A DNA stretch of 64,000 nucleotides from NCBI RefSeq assembly GCF_032362555.1, contig NC_083526.1, positions 4,794,001-4,858,000 of the forward strand, read 5' to 3'. This DNA is from Amyelois transitella. Lineage: Eukaryota > Arthropoda > Insecta > Lepidoptera > Pyralidae. Below are positions 47,329-60,979 of the stretch, piece by piece (positions within the stretch are counted from its first letter, which is position 1; the number at the start of each line of letters is the position of its first letter). The notes under the pieces were generated by a model, which saw only the letters and a list, made by a program, of their open reading frames with translations, ran no database searches and was not told the origin of the DNA. A program made the translations under genes and the position numbers.

Positions 47329-50300
47329 ATGGTACCACACTACCTCCTGATATTCACCTTGGCCGTTACCGCCAGTGCCAGAACAGCAACAACAAATCAA
47401 AACAAAGTTGACGAAAGTAGAAGTTCAGATGACACAATCCTTGGTGACCTCAAAATCGCATACGAAACCTACAAGGATTGTAGTGGCAATGACATGGCTC
47501 ATTGCTTGAAAAGAAAATTAGCGAAAGCACTAACGAGAATAGCGAAAAGTGATGAGCTATCATTATTAAGTGGCGTCACGATAGTTAAAGATATGGATGT
47601 GGCTGAAGAGAAGGTGGCGGAAGAAGCAGTGCCAAGGGGTTTGGATGAAGGATCTCTGGATAATCTCATCATGGACAAGATTATCGGATTCATGAGGACT
47701 CATACTGTTCAGGTAAATTGAGATATACATTAAAACGACTGTAAATTTATAAGGTTAAATCTGTCCAGTTTTCTAACATGATACTATTATGAAAGATAGC
47801 AAAATAAAATTGAGACAACAATGTTTCGAATTATAGTGCAACGCGATTTCTTTCTGATTGAGAGGTTACTTATGTTCTTCTTGCATATACTAGTATCAGC
47901 GATTTACAACTAAAGCACATCAGAGTCTCTGATTTAAATCACATTTGCAATACATTAACTACCTAGTAAGTACTCTTTCCAAAAGTTCCGAACTGATTTA
48001 TAAGTCCTGTTAGTCACTTTATTATCATAATTTTACATAACCAAAAAGCATCAAAGGGGTTGAAGGTGTATACTTATTTAATTCTTTTACTACTTCGTCA
48101 CAATTTTTAAGGTAAGTACAAAAGAAATAAGTTATCATCATTACACATTTTTCATTGAATTTCTAACAATTGTACTACAAGATCTTTTAATACGGGACGG
48201 CAGTGATACTTGCAATTTGAAATTTCATTCGCCAGAATTTTACTGTCACCCTTTTCAAACTTGCTTGAAGAGACCCAACAACAACCCCATCGGTTGATAT
48301 ATTTTGTGCGCTGACATATGAATGACTATCTGTAAAACATACATATAAATTTTGACTGAATGGGTCAGATATTGTCCAACAGACCAGTACTTAAATAGCA
48401 AATGTCATGTCTACTCTTTATCTAAGGTCTCGATCGATCGCAGTTTTTGGGATCAAAAGTCAAATCGGCTGCTAAATGGGTAGAAGTATTGCTTGCCAGA
48501 ATAAAATTTGGCATCTACATTCCTTCAGCCTGCGCAAAAAGTCAATCACAATGTCGCAATACGCTATCTATTTTGCACAGAAGAATCTATTTCATCTCTT
48601 CCGTGAATGGGTTGTTTGTAAATATAAATATATAAATATAATATAAAAATTAGTACTCTAATCCGATGTAAAGTCCATGGTCAGCTGACTGATGACATAT
48701 GAAGCTGGTTTAGATACCCCAGATAACTGGGTCACGGAGAATCGTGGAGATAGACTGATCCTGAGCCTTTCTTCAAGGAAAATTAAACAAAAATAAAAAG
48801 GGGGTGATGACTACCAAGCACTCATAATGTGAAACAAGGCAAGAGTAAGTGGGAACCTTGATCAAATTTAAACAGATGAGCTTGTATGAAGAGAGTGAGG
48901 AAAAAGTACGAAGCGTAATAAATATGCAGGTATTATGGAAAGTGGTAAACATTAGTTTCTGCCTACCCTAACACATTAGGAAAAAAATACGACTGTCCTT
49001 GACATAAATATTGCCTGAAGGCCAAACAAAGGAGGCTTATTATACATCGTTATAAAAGTTATGTATACTATAATGTCAGCCTTAAAGAGTATAATTTTGT
49101 TATTATTATTCCTTTCACACTCGAATAGATGAGTGATGTGATGATAGGGCCATTGACATTATAATGGCTTTTCCAATTGGGCATCAGAGTATTATGTCTA
49201 ATGATTTTCGGTTAAATAGAAAAGAATTTATCTTGTCTTGTTTCTAAACTCGTAAGCGTCAATACAAGTATAAAAATACTAAGAACTAACACATCACACA
49301 TTTTTACTTAGGTGAAGTAGGTCAACGTCAAAAATTTTGGCTTTAAACAAGTTATGAATGCAACCGGGAATACGATTTTATCAGAAAGAGATATTTACAT
49401 TTTTGGGGAAACGCAATTAACCGTGAACATTCTATAATATGATAATGATCCTTTAAGATATCAAAGTTAAAATTAAGAAAGCTTCATAATAAGTAATTGA
49501 AAACATAACGCTATGAGCTGATATTGTTTATTTTAATAGGGTTACAAAGGTAATTTTTTTCTTACGGCAAGGGGCAACTGAATATGAAACTAGTGATTCA
49601 ATTTTAATTAAATTTCCCTGCAAAGGTTAGACCCTGCAAAAAAAGCTTTACCATCGTCATTGGCCAACTCTGGGCTCCTCTCTGGAGAGGTGAAGACGCA
49701 ACGGGACCATAGACGGATAGGTGATGGATGTTAACTGATGGTACTATGGTCACTCTACGTTATTCCCATGGTTTCGTTGACAAACGCCAGGAAAAGGGTT
49801 ACAAATTAGGATTTTCCTTTTTACGCTACACGACTGGTTCGCTCCGACCGAATCAAACAAATTTTATTGCATACTCATTCACACATTCTTCTACAGCTTT
49901 ACTTCTTCATCTCTATGACAATGTCTAGCTTATTTCAAGTTGAACAGATGAATCTCCGCTTACAGTGTTAATTTCGATATATTTTTGGGGTCGTTAAAAT
50001 ATGTCTGTTTATTATTTTTAATAACATCAAATCACTAAAAACTTGTGATATCACTAGATATTGCCGATTATTATGATCTTTTTATGTTAATCTACTTCTT
50101 TAAAATGTTTACATATTGCTTTTTTATGTTTGTATCGTTATTTGGTTACATTTATATCGTTTTCTGTCACGCATCATATAGTACAAAATTTAAAATACCA
50201 TTAGGTTCTTCTTTGTCGTTACCTTTTCCTACTAATTACGTGGGGTCGCCACAGTATGTTAGTTTTTCTAATCACACTGGAAAATTTTGGCTTCAGTTTT

Positions 50301-53300
50301 ATGATCGGCCGCCTGCCTGACGTCAACTCTCTTTGGGTATGCTTTTGTGGCACCTAGATGTGGGTGCTCTTGTCGCTTAGTCGCCTTTTACGACATTCAG
50401 GGAAGAAATAGGAATGACCCAATTCTTTTTTATATATATGATAAAATACTATTAGGTAAAGTACCACTAAGTTGTTTATTCATAAAATTAGATAGCTGCC
50501 TAACACAGAGCAAAGAATTCAAAGTTAATAATGATTTATTAACTTTTACAGTCAGCTGGAGAAAAGAATCCACCACATGTACTTAAAATTCTGGGTCACA
50601 AGATGTGCACAAACAAGTGTGTTTTCTAACGCAGGTTTTCAAAGCTATAAACAACCTGTATGTGCAGAGATAAAGTGGTTGATTCCTTTTGCCTCGCTAC
50701 TTATTCGGACGCGACGGCTTGAACAGTTTACTTTCTACCGGACATATCCGACAATACATCGTCCCGTTTAATCACGTTTCCTTCATTCGATATAATAGAT
50801 TATACGTCTATGGGCTAGGTGTTAACTGCGACTCTAATAGTTTTAATTATTTTCATTTAAATCTTTACTTTCCCCTTGGCGTTAGTTTCAGTTGTATCCT
50901 CACTTCTATGGCGAGATTGTGTTAGTCAGGTTTTTACACGAATTGACTCTCGTCTGACCTTTTCAATTTTTGCAGATGAACCGCTCGCTATCCATTTTTA
51001 ATATTCCTTCCTCACGATGTTTTCCCTCACTGTAGGAGAATAATAATCAATCTAATGTACTTAATTCAGAAAAAGTAATTGATATATTCCCTCGGTAGGA
51101 TTTGAACCTGTATACCAAGCTTTTTCGTGCGGCACCTTGACACTTTGACTAACGATGTTATAAATAAATGTCTTATACCATTTTGTTACAAAGTCATTTA
51201 TTGTCTTGAATGACATTCATTTTACTTCTGGTATTAAATAGTATTTACTTAATTTGTAAAATGATCTTTAAAATTGTAATGAATCCATACGAATATTTTA
51301 AAGCTGAAGAGTTTGTTTGTTTGAACGCTCTAATCTCAGGAAACACTGGTTCGAATAAAAAAAGAATTTTTGTGTTGAATAGACCATTTATCGAGGAAGG
51401 CTATAGGCTATATAACATCACGCTGCAACTTTTAGGAGCGAAGGAGTAATGGAAAATGATAAAAAAACGGGGAAAATTATTTATCCTGGAGGGCTTCAAT
51501 GATGCCCAAAATAACTATTCTACGCCGACGAAGTCGCGGGCACGGCTACAGCATACAGAATACCGCAACAAAAATCAACATAAACAGTTATTCTAACATC
51601 ATATAACTGGCCAGTTACAATGATTAAAAAAAGCTATAAATCATAATTTGTACTAATCATGAAATGCATTTAAAAATCGCATACCGTGCGTCGACGCACC
51701 GTGACGTGCTTTCTAGTTGCATCTCAGTAATCGTGCGCTATTAATTCATCTACACTTTTTTTACAAGACACAGTCTATTAAGTTTTCTTAGTCCAGCCCG
51801 GTTAAATGTACGATTTCTTCTAATTAGCGCAGTGGTTATGCGTGACAAAATGGATTTCTCGTTGTGGATGTACTTGAATGTGGAATATCTTGTTTCTAGA
51901 GTGCACATGCATTATGCATATTCAAATGAGTAATTGACACGATTCGATATACAATCGTGTTGTTTAATTTTTAACATATGTTGATATAAAGTTAACGTTT
52001 ATTTAGTAAATAATGAAATTAATTTGAATTAATTAGTGCACATTATTAAAATTAATTGTATATTTTTTAAATTTCATATTTTTTGGGACACTGGAATGTA
52101 TTATCGATTGAAACGAAGTTTGAGACCGTAGAGGAAGTTACAAATTAATTTTTATTTAAAAAAAAAGTATTTACTCAACTTATGTCATCATAGGAAGTAT
52201 AAGTAATTATTTTAACGCTCAATATACTGGTATATTATTTTTTATATGATTTTTTTATATAACTAAGTGATCCTTTAAAATATTACTCATAAATTTTCGT
52301 AAGCATTGTTTTGAAGTGTAATAACATAGTTGCTTATGCAGTTGATATAACGACCGAGTCAACTTTTGTAATATTACTCCAGTGAAATTAAACTTATGGT
52401 TTTGTCTCTGGAGAAATGAATGCTAACGGAGATTAAGCCAACTTTCTGCCTTAAAGAACCAGTTATTAGTATTTATAATAGTAATGTTAAGGAAGGATAT
52501 ACAAGTTTCAACAAGTTTTATTAAATACCAATACAGTTCCTTGCCTCTTATGAAATTAATCTACTGTTTGTCTTCACAGGATTATTGTGTAATATTCTGA
52601 GTCTCGAACATGCCGACGATTTAAACATACTCGTTCTGTAACTAAATTATTATTTTTCAAATTCCAGGTCAAATTCCCAGGCTCGGAGCTCCAAAGTGAG
52701 ACGGAAGAAGGCCGTAGCAGAAGAAAGAAGTTGGCGCCACTTTTGGTGATCCCACTTCTGATTGGTGGAATGCTGGTGCCCCTTGCATTCGGCGCCTTAG
52801 CCCTGCTCGCCGGCAAGGCCCTCATTGTGTCCAAATTGGCTTTGGTACTCGCTGGTATCATTGGGCTGAAGAAGTTGCTGTCGAACAGTGGTGGTGGAGA
52901 GTCCCATGAAGTGGTTGTTTCAACTGGAGCCCATGGAGGTTCTGGGTGGAGCAGGTGAGGTTTTGCTGCATTTTTAAATTTTATTGAGCCTTATTAGATC
53001 TCACTGCCGTGTGGTTCCCGGCACCATTACAAAAAAGAATAGGACCACTCCATCTCTTTCCCACGGATGTCGTAAAAGGCGACTAAGGTATAAACTTGGG
53101 ATTCCTCTTTTAGGCGATGGGCTAGCAACCTGTCACTATTTGAATCTCAATTCTATCACAAAGCCAAACAGCTGAGCGTGACCTATCAGTCTTTTCAAGA
53201 GTGATGGCTCTGTCTACCCCGCTAGGGATATAGACGTGATCATATGTATGTATGTTAGATCTCACTTTTGATTGGAGGAATGCATTTTGCATTCGGTGCC

Positions 53301-53922
53301 TTGCTCTGCTCTTCGGCAAGGCTTGGTACTGATTAATGATTTTGAGTTGATAAAGTTAAAAGCCGGTTTAGAAATTTTAGAGGGGAAGTGTGAAATACAA
53401 TTTATAATTCTAGTTTTTTTACATAACGTATTATATAGTTAATTACGTCAAAAGTTTTATATAATAAAAGTTCATAAATATGGATAACGTATCATTCTGA
53501 GAAACCAATGAATGCATGTTATTTTCTATATTATTTTAGAGTAGACAAACCGTTTAGACACCGAGTTAAAAAGTCATATTCATTTATTTGCTTACTAAGT
53601 GTAGGTGTAGCCTGATACACAGATCTGATCCTAAGGCGGCCAATGAAAAATTACTATCTTCTGCCTGAGTGATATACATTAATCTAACTTATACTCTGAA
53701 GGTGAGAAATAACTTCACTTTCAGACAACCAAATGTGATGTTGTAACCATGACCTTATGATTTTTGGTTTTGGTTTTTGTTTGGTCACTTTGTCTTCATA
53801 TATTTTTTTTTTATTTATGTATTTATTAAAATTTAATTATGCACTTTTCTTTATTACTTTTTTTCTTTTTCAGGTCGCTGGAAAAGTCCCATGACTTAGC
53901 GTACAAGGCGTACACCCAATAA
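47329..53922 (+). CDS. Osi-D: three-exon Osiris protein, 239 aa
   Basis: Exons are 47329-47712, 52668-52954 and 53874-53922 (720 nt, 239 aa plus stop). Donors are gtaaat and gtgagg; acceptors are attccag and ttttcag. ATG 47329 opens a signal peptide (MVPHYLLIFTLAVTASA). Two-Cys region Cys51/Cys59 (C-x7-C), then LLSGVTIVKD, the DUF1676 hallmark. Exon 2 gives a basic turn (GRSRRKK) and a long hydrophobic segment ending GKALIVSKLALVLAGIIGLK, then a Gly/His tail. Exon 3 is only 49 nt and encodes SLEKSHDLAYKAYTQ, containing the AQxLAY-type terminal motif. Intron 1 is 4.95 kb with repeat fragments. Intron 2 carries a SINE copy. An AATAAA at 54625-54630 and others further on could end the transcript. 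Confident as an Osiris gene. Confidence 0.92.
50905..51160 (-). repeat. repeat family 2, long copy
   Basis: GTCAGGTTTTTACACGAATT, CTCTCGTCTGACC, CCTCACGATGTTTTCCCTCA, with a tRNA-like GGATTTGAACCTGTATACC near its end. Confidence 0.6.
51474..51552 (-). repeat. LINE/SINE tail fragment (CCCGCGACTTC type)
   Basis: Inverse of the fragment at 12264-12354, sharing the GGGCTTCAATGATGCCCAAA block. Confidence 0.55.
53006..53254 (+). mobile_element. SINE-like family 1 in Osi-D intron 2
   Basis: GCCGTGTGGTTCCCGGCACC to GTGATCATATGTATGTATG, sense to the gene, 52 nt after the exon 2 donor. Confidence 0.8.
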
Positions 53923-55560
53923 CCGAATGAACCCACCGAATTTTTAAATAACGAATAAGAAACACCAACTGTTTCATTCAAACATATAATATAGGTGCTG
54001 TACGTGTAAATTAATATAAATATACGGTACAGATTTGTACCCTGTGAATGATATTCCAGTATCCATAGATGAGTTTAAAAATTAAAAGTTGAGTATAAAA
54101 ATTTTGATCACCAAATTCTGAATTTAAATTTGGAAAATTAAATATACTTAATGGTCAGTATTATTCAATGATTCGAGGATGGAAATTGTTTTTATAAGTG
54201 GGATTTCATGTCCTATGATTTGCGACAAAATGGCTTGAATTAAATGGACTAAGATTGCGCGTTTGAACATTATTAAAAGATATTTATTTTCTAGGATTTT
54301 GGAAGTACCTCAATACTCTTACTAAAGGAATGGAAACTTCGTAACTTATTTAATTTATCACTAATTTATTGATGAGACCAACAGTATAATAATGTATATA
54401 ATATTTATGTACAATTTACGCGAGACTTTGGAGTGTGCTTTAATATGTTGTTATTGTATTTGTATACGTATCACAATATAAACAATAACTTTTAATATTT
54501 AAACTTTTATTTATATATGTTTATATTATTTTTTATTTATATATGCTATCAGTATTTATTTATTATGTGTACAAATGAGCATATATTTTGAACTATACTT
54601 ATTTATATTTTCTAAGTTTAACGGAATAAAGCTAATTACATGAAAATTTAGTTACAACAATTTAATAAACTCATTATATTTAAAAATCATATGTCTTATA
54701 TATAACCATTGCAATTAACTAAAATAAAACATAATATACATATATATTCTATAAGGTAAATATTATTCTATAAGGTAAATATATTATTATTATAATATAT
54801 TAACATCCTTGCGCAGGTAAAAATTTGATTGTAAAATTATTATATTTATTTTTATTCATATACAGATATTCTGTATATATAATTTATATAAGATATTTAT
54901 GTACATAGTGTAAATAAATATTGCATTTATTGTTTATTCTTAATTCATTATGAGTATTAAATGACCAAATATTATTTTTAATTCAATATTTTATGACATC
55001 ATAGAAAACTAATTTACTGATCTCACATTGTATTTTTTTCCTATTTTTATTATTATTTATTTTATCATAATAATTATGGTGTTCATTAAGTGTAAATAAA
55101 TTATTTATTATATTCGTTCACTCTACATATTTATGTATTTATTTATCTTCTTGTTTAGATATTTATACGAGTCAATAAAATAATCTAATTTATAACCGAA
55201 TAAAACTGTTGGTTACTGAGGTATTGTTCTTTTATTTTATTCAGAATCAAAATCACCTGACCCCTCAAATTTTTCTTTTATTTCCTCAAGATTAAAAAAA
55301 ATTGTGTTGAGTAAACTTTAAACTCAACCGAAATTATTTCAACAAATATTAGTAGTAAGAAAAACAACAGAATAAGATTATTTTTAAGTCCGTTTATACA
55401 ATATGAGCAATGCTAAAGGTATGTCCCATATATCTATATGTCCATCTGGGCCAAAAACTGTTACGCAAATATTTGCATTTTGGTGAAAGCAAAATTTTGC
55501 TGATAGAATATTAATTAATACTTAAATATTCATTTGAAATTTAATAACGGAAGCAAATAT
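53923..55560. other. Osi-D 3' flank, very AT-rich
   Basis: Several AATAAA hexamers (54625-54630, near 54914, near 55175) could serve as poly(A) signals. No coding signal seen. Confidence 0.4.
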
Positions 55561-57390
55561 ACATACATACATATTATCATATATTTATTCCTTACGAGGT
55601 AGACAGAGCCATAGATACGAAATCAAAGGATACGTTCAGTTGTAAAGAACTTATAAACATAACTCAGACAGTAGTAATTAGCGTAGCCGCAGAAGGATTT
55701 GAACCTGTCCATTTGAGCTTTTTTATTTGGCATCCGCAATCTGGGATTTGTTAACGAAGGCTTATAGGACATATGTCTTATTTCTTCTCTCTCTCTTTCT
55801 TTGAAGTAATCCAAAGTGTTAAAAAGGGAGAGAAGATAAGACTGGTCCCTCAAAGTCTCTTCGAAACTCATCGCTGCCATACAAATCGTTTACCAATATT
55901 CCTTTATCCAATACCCTACACAAAAAGTTAACAAAAAATGTTTCTACCAACGCATAAAGTTCTTTATACAAGAAATAATATTTATATTACATATAATAAT
56001 CTTCTAATTATGATTGGGTCTCATTTCATATTATTTTCGCTTTCGCTGATAACGTAAAGGCTTGCACACATTCAATTTACCTATCAATATGTACATATAG
56101 ATATATATCCCATATATGAAATTCTTCAGAAATAGTGTACAGCCACAGAGGAAGAATACTGTCGTGCAAAATAAAAATCACACCTCTTTTATTATAATTA
56201 CTTTTTTTAAATGTAATATACACATTAAAATTGTGGTTTAAGACTAAATACTATCTATTGCATCGTCGAAAAAGTTTTAAGAAAAATACTGTCTTTTGCA
56301 AATTATACATAACTTTATCATTACCGAGTAACTGCTAAACATACTGACAGATAACGCATAGCTCAAACCAATCAGACTTTAAATTCAGGGGTCGTTTAGG
56401 TCAAGGGGTGCACAAAGAAGATTTCCCGCGGGAACGGGAATTATCGAGATTTTCGTATTACACCGAGCGAAACCGTAGGCCTTCTCTATGTATAATATGA
56501 AACAGGCCTTATGATAGCTGTAATATTGAAAGTGACCACTTGAGATAAAGTTGCAATGTAATGCATTTTATTTGTTGTGATAAATGATTTGTATGACAAT
56601 TCCAATTTATATGAAAATCTATTTGTTATCGTCGCATCTATTGGAAACTTGCCAGTAAGCCTCCATATTGTCATAATAGCCTACATATTTGATGACCTTG
56701 TGCCCGTTTTCACCATAACTCACCCTTTTCTAAGTATTACCTTAAATAAGATACTCGTACTTACGTTACTTAATTTTACCACGCTAGGTGTTTCCTGAAA
56801 GGGACTCTCTAGTTAAGTGACGTTTTGTAAAGAGCGCCATCTTTCAAAATGTCAAATAATGTTTTAAAACAGAGTTTATGGGCAAGTGGTGAAAACAAAT
56901 GTTTTCTAAGGAATTCAAATTCAATAAAAATTCAAATTTTTTACTCATTATTATAGAATACTTCATATCGCTTAATAATAATTGTCAAATCTTTTGGTTT
57001 CACAACATTGGTTGACGTCAAATTAATTACTTAAAACTAAGTTTACTGCCGCTTCCAAGGCGTCAGTGCAGAAGAAGCGGTAACAAACGGCACTGCAGAA
57101 TTTTCTTCAGCAACGTCAACTTCACAACTATACTTATAGGAATACCCTAAATGCTGCTTAGACGACATTTAAAACTTAATTTTTACTTTTGACAATTCTA
57201 TTGCGATGTGCATAGCATTTTCAAAATAGTATATCTGTTTCCCAAGGCGACTAAGGGATTTATAAACATTCATCTACTGTTAGTCTAGTGGAGAAGAAAA
57301 AATAGTGTGTGATATCTGCTTCTCTTCCCGTGATTATTAATGTCAGTTGAGAGAAAGGCATACAAACTTGGGAATCTTCTTTTAGGCGAT

Positions 57391-57435
57391 GGATTCTACT
57401 GATAAATAGGTTGCTTACCTGTTTATCAGTAGAAT
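57391..57435. repeat. 20-bp fold-back, one mismatch, in a family 1 scrap
   Basis: Starts GATTCTACTGATAAATAGGT and returns as ACCTGTTTATCAGTAGAATC around TGCTT. Confidence 0.8.
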
Positions 57436-57783
57436 CTCAAGGCATTTCGGCAATTGGTTTTATTTGCCGCGCGATTTTTATAAATAACCAACCAATTTTT
57501 GATACATTTCTTTTTTATCTGTTTTATTTTTTCTCTTAAAACAATAATAATGGTTTAAGGCATCGACGTGTTTGTGCCCATACTAGTTATCTTGGATGTG
57601 TATATTTTTGTGCACACTCGTAGGTAGGTACTTTTTGTTAGGAACACTTTATAAAATCTTTTAATATATCTTTATCATTTAATTTTTTTACTTTTGTTGA
57701 GTTATTTGTTATTTTGCTACTTCACTTTGGCGCCTGTTTATGATTTTCCCCATTAAAAGGTGAAAATTAAACCGCGTCAAGTA

Positions 57784-58036
57784 ACTTTGTCGTGTGGTTA
57801 TAATAGAACCACTCCTATCATTCCCACGGATATCGTAAATGGCGACTAAGGGCCACCCCTTAGTCGCCATTTACGCTCATTAACTTGGGATTCCTTTTGT
57901 AGGGGTTGGGCTAGCATCCAGTCACTATATAAATCTTATTCTATTATAATTCATACCGCTGAAATTGTCCTTTTAGTCTTTTCAAAACTGTTGGCTCTGT
58001 CTATCCCACAAGAGATATAGACGTGACTATATGTAT
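57784..58036 (+). mobile_element. SINE-like family 1 copy carrying a fold-back
   Basis: Degenerate start GTTTGTCG-like, then normal blocks to GTGACTATATGTATGAATG. The usual ATAGGCTTATAAACTTGGG block is replaced at 57853 by an inverted copy of the preceding 19 nt. Confidence 0.7.
57834..57875. repeat. perfect 19-bp inverted repeat, 4-nt loop
   Basis: CGTAAATGGCGACTAAGGG and exact complement around CCAC. Confidence 0.9.
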
Positions 58037-59234
58037 GAATGCCAAGTAACAAAATATTCCTCGGCTACTATACGTTTAATTAGTCATTTATAATATTGTC
58101 CTAACAAGCCACCTTCTTGCATTTTGAGTCCGCATCACTAAAACCTCACAAAGGTAATAAATAGTCGACCCCGTAGAAAAACAATCAAATGCCGATATTG
58201 ACCTAGAAAGGTGATGTAACACAAGACGCTCTGGTATTTCTTTTAAAAAAAGAAGAAAATTGTTACAGCTCAAATACTGGAACTGAATAAAAAATTGAGG
58301 TTACATCACTAAAGTACTCGTGGTCATTTCTTTTGAAAAGAAAGCGTTTTGTAGTCTAAGAGCTTGTACAAGTAACACTGTTTGAAAATAAGATTTGTTT
58401 TAGAATAAACACTAGATATTCAAATTGAAAAATTGTCATCAAATTTTTAGTAAAACTATTTTGCTTAAAATCTTTCGATTAATTAAGTTTTCATAAATAG
58501 AATAATCAACCAACAATAGAATTCTTGTTCTATTAATACTAAGTTATTCAAATAAGCCTTAAAATCACAGCTACCCAGAACTAAGTACTCGGATCTGAAT
58601 ATGACGTTACGCGGAGTGTGACTAAAACTATGTATTAATTTAAGAATGAAAATTTGAATGCGGATAAAACAGGTTTGATCCATAAATTCTCAATAATTCA
58701 TGGGAAAGATCAATAATAAGTATAAAAAAGGGGTCGCTTTTTTAATTACTAGGAATTACATAGCATATAAAAGATCAAAAAAAAAAAAAAATTACACCTA
58801 CCTCTCAGACTAAACTGAGAAACGCGTAAGCCAGTTACGCCCGCTGACGGTGTCATGGTATATCATATAATGATGGTGCTCGACTATGTTATAAATTATA
58901 TACAACTTATTATGATATAGTAATTTCACTTTATAATGTCATACTGGCAGCGTAGCTGTGTATTTTCTCTTTTAACTTTTGTATTAATTTAATAGTAATA
59001 AGTTAACAAGGAAGTTAACATACATATATTTTACTCTTGTTTTATAGTTTCTGTACTAATTGAGCAAATTTCGATGTACCGATCTAAAAAAAAATTTAAT
59101 GCATAGATTTAAAATCCATAAATAATATTTTTTTGTTTGAATTAGGTACATACTAGTATAATTGCTAACAGTTCCTTCCACTTCAAATAAGGAAACCTGT
59201 ACATTCAGTATTTAGTAAGGTTCGCCTGCATGGT

Positions 59235-59460
59235 TGCAGAAATTGGATGGGAGTCATCATCATTTTAGGCCATAGGCCTCCCTCAATGACTTCCAACTCG
59301 CTTTGTTGGCGAGTGAGGCGACCTGAATCCAACGTTTTCCTGCGGACTTTGCCAGATCATCGGTCCATCTCGCGGGGGGCATCCTACACTGAGCTTTCCG
59401 GTACGTGGTCTCCACTCTAGGACATTTTGGCCCCATCTGCCATCAGCCCTGGACGGAAGA
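59235..59460 (-). mobile_element. RTE-type LINE ORF2 C-terminal remnant
   Basis: Minus reading VLEWRPRTGKLSVGCPPRDG matches the WRPRTGKRSVGRPP motif near the RTE ORF2 end. The frame shifts, then the CAACAAAGCGAGTTGGAAGT-like end follows. Confidence 0.65.
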
Positions 59461-60414
59461 GGTAAGTGTTTAAAACTTAACGTAGTCAATACAGAATCTC
59501 TCACAGGAGGATCTAAAGCTCTTCTCAAGAGAGATGAAGACGCAACTCAATAACGGCGCCTTTTTCCTGGAATGGTAGGCAGATACATCTTTTACGACAG
59601 GACGTCCCAGATTTTTTGGACGAAATTACGTTTGAATCGAGGGCTGGAGAAAATGCTGCATTATCATTTGTTCCGGCGCTTCTTCTACACATGCGATTTA
59701 GAAGCTATAATTAGAATAAGTGACGTGACATCCATAAGTGATATCTTGTATCCAATTTTGAAAATAAATCTATTCTATTCTATACGATTTAATTCACATT
59801 CACACGCTCCTTGTATGTAAACTATATTAATATATCCTTCTTTATTATTATATAACTATGAATCATTACCTGATAATTTGGTTGTGGTGGATGGACGCTA
59901 TATCGACAAATTTTAAGAAACTGATACCTTTGAAGCATTTTTTTTTCACAACAGCCCAGTAGCTTACTTTTCAATAGTTCAATTGGTTATTGTGATGAAA
60001 ACGAAACGTGGTTATTAATAGACCTCATTGTACCATATGAGAACTAGTTAGGTTAATAAGGGGTTGGACAATGGAGGTACGGTTTGTAGACAAAATGGAA
60101 AAAAAGTCCATGGGAATTTAGTGTTTAACGATCTATACAAACACAGAAATGACTTGAATGAATGTGGGGACGAACCGCGTTCAAAAATAATGTTTTCTTT
60201 TTATAATTAAGTATAATTTTCTTATTTCGTATTTATGAAAGTAGTAGTAATGTGGCAGAATTGTAATGAGACGTAGAGAATGTTGGAAATAGTTATAACA
60301 ATCAACAATTTGTGATTAAATTATTTCGACTGTTCATAAAGTCAGGGAAGTTTTCTTTTATATAAAAATATATATTAAATAAAGATATTACAAACAAACA
60401 AATAATTCCATTAG

Positions 60415-60495
60415 AAAACCATAAAGTTGAACATGTCATTTCGAGAATTTTGGCTCTGTCTACTCCGCAAGGGATATACACTTGATAATTTGTAG
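60415..60495 (+). mobile_element. SINE-like family 1, 3' fragment
   Basis: AAAGTTGAACATGTCATTTC to GGGATATACACTTGATAATT. Confidence 0.5.
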
Positions 60496-60979
60496 ATATA
60501 TTTTTTTTGACTTAATTTAAATTTATTTAGTTAATATTTTATTTTGTCATTCTTTTTTTTATTTATATATTTATATACAGCAAGAAAAAAAAAACATATA
60601 CCAATACGTCTTAGATATGTAAAACCGGCATTCTTGGGAATAAAAAACGCAATTTAAGATTTTATATTAGTTTAACAAAATTTTAGTACCAGAAAATAAT
60701 AGATTGAATCGCGTAAACGTAACATGAGACGGTACGCCATCTCTATCGTATTAATTACCATGTCATAACTATTAAATAAGACGTGACGTTCTCACGTCCG
60801 CCGTGACGGCAGATGTGAATGAACCACAAAATCGCTCGGATTATCATAAAAAAATTTCGGTTGCAAGCCAGTCCATCTGGTTCACTTTGCATGGAGTGGA
60901 GGGGAAGAGCGCTTAAAACAAGCTGACTTATACATTGACGCCACACTTTGTGTTCACTTAGCGTAAGGGTGTTACCAAG

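Larger units (their letters stand above)
47713..52667 (+). other. Osi-D intron 1 content
   Basis: Mostly unassigned AT-rich DNA. It includes family 2-like CTGGGCTCCTCTCTGGAGAG at about 49670, a GGGGTCGCCACAGTATGTTA repeat at about 50243, a minus family 1 scrap at 50372-50432, a long family 2 copy at 50905-51160 and a minus CCCGCGACTTC tail at 51474-51552. No conserved extra exon was recognised. Confidence 0.5.

Noticed and set aside
47146-47400. Minus-strand open frame over Osi-D exon 1
   Set aside because: Shadow of a real coding exon and promoter on the plus strand; no domain.
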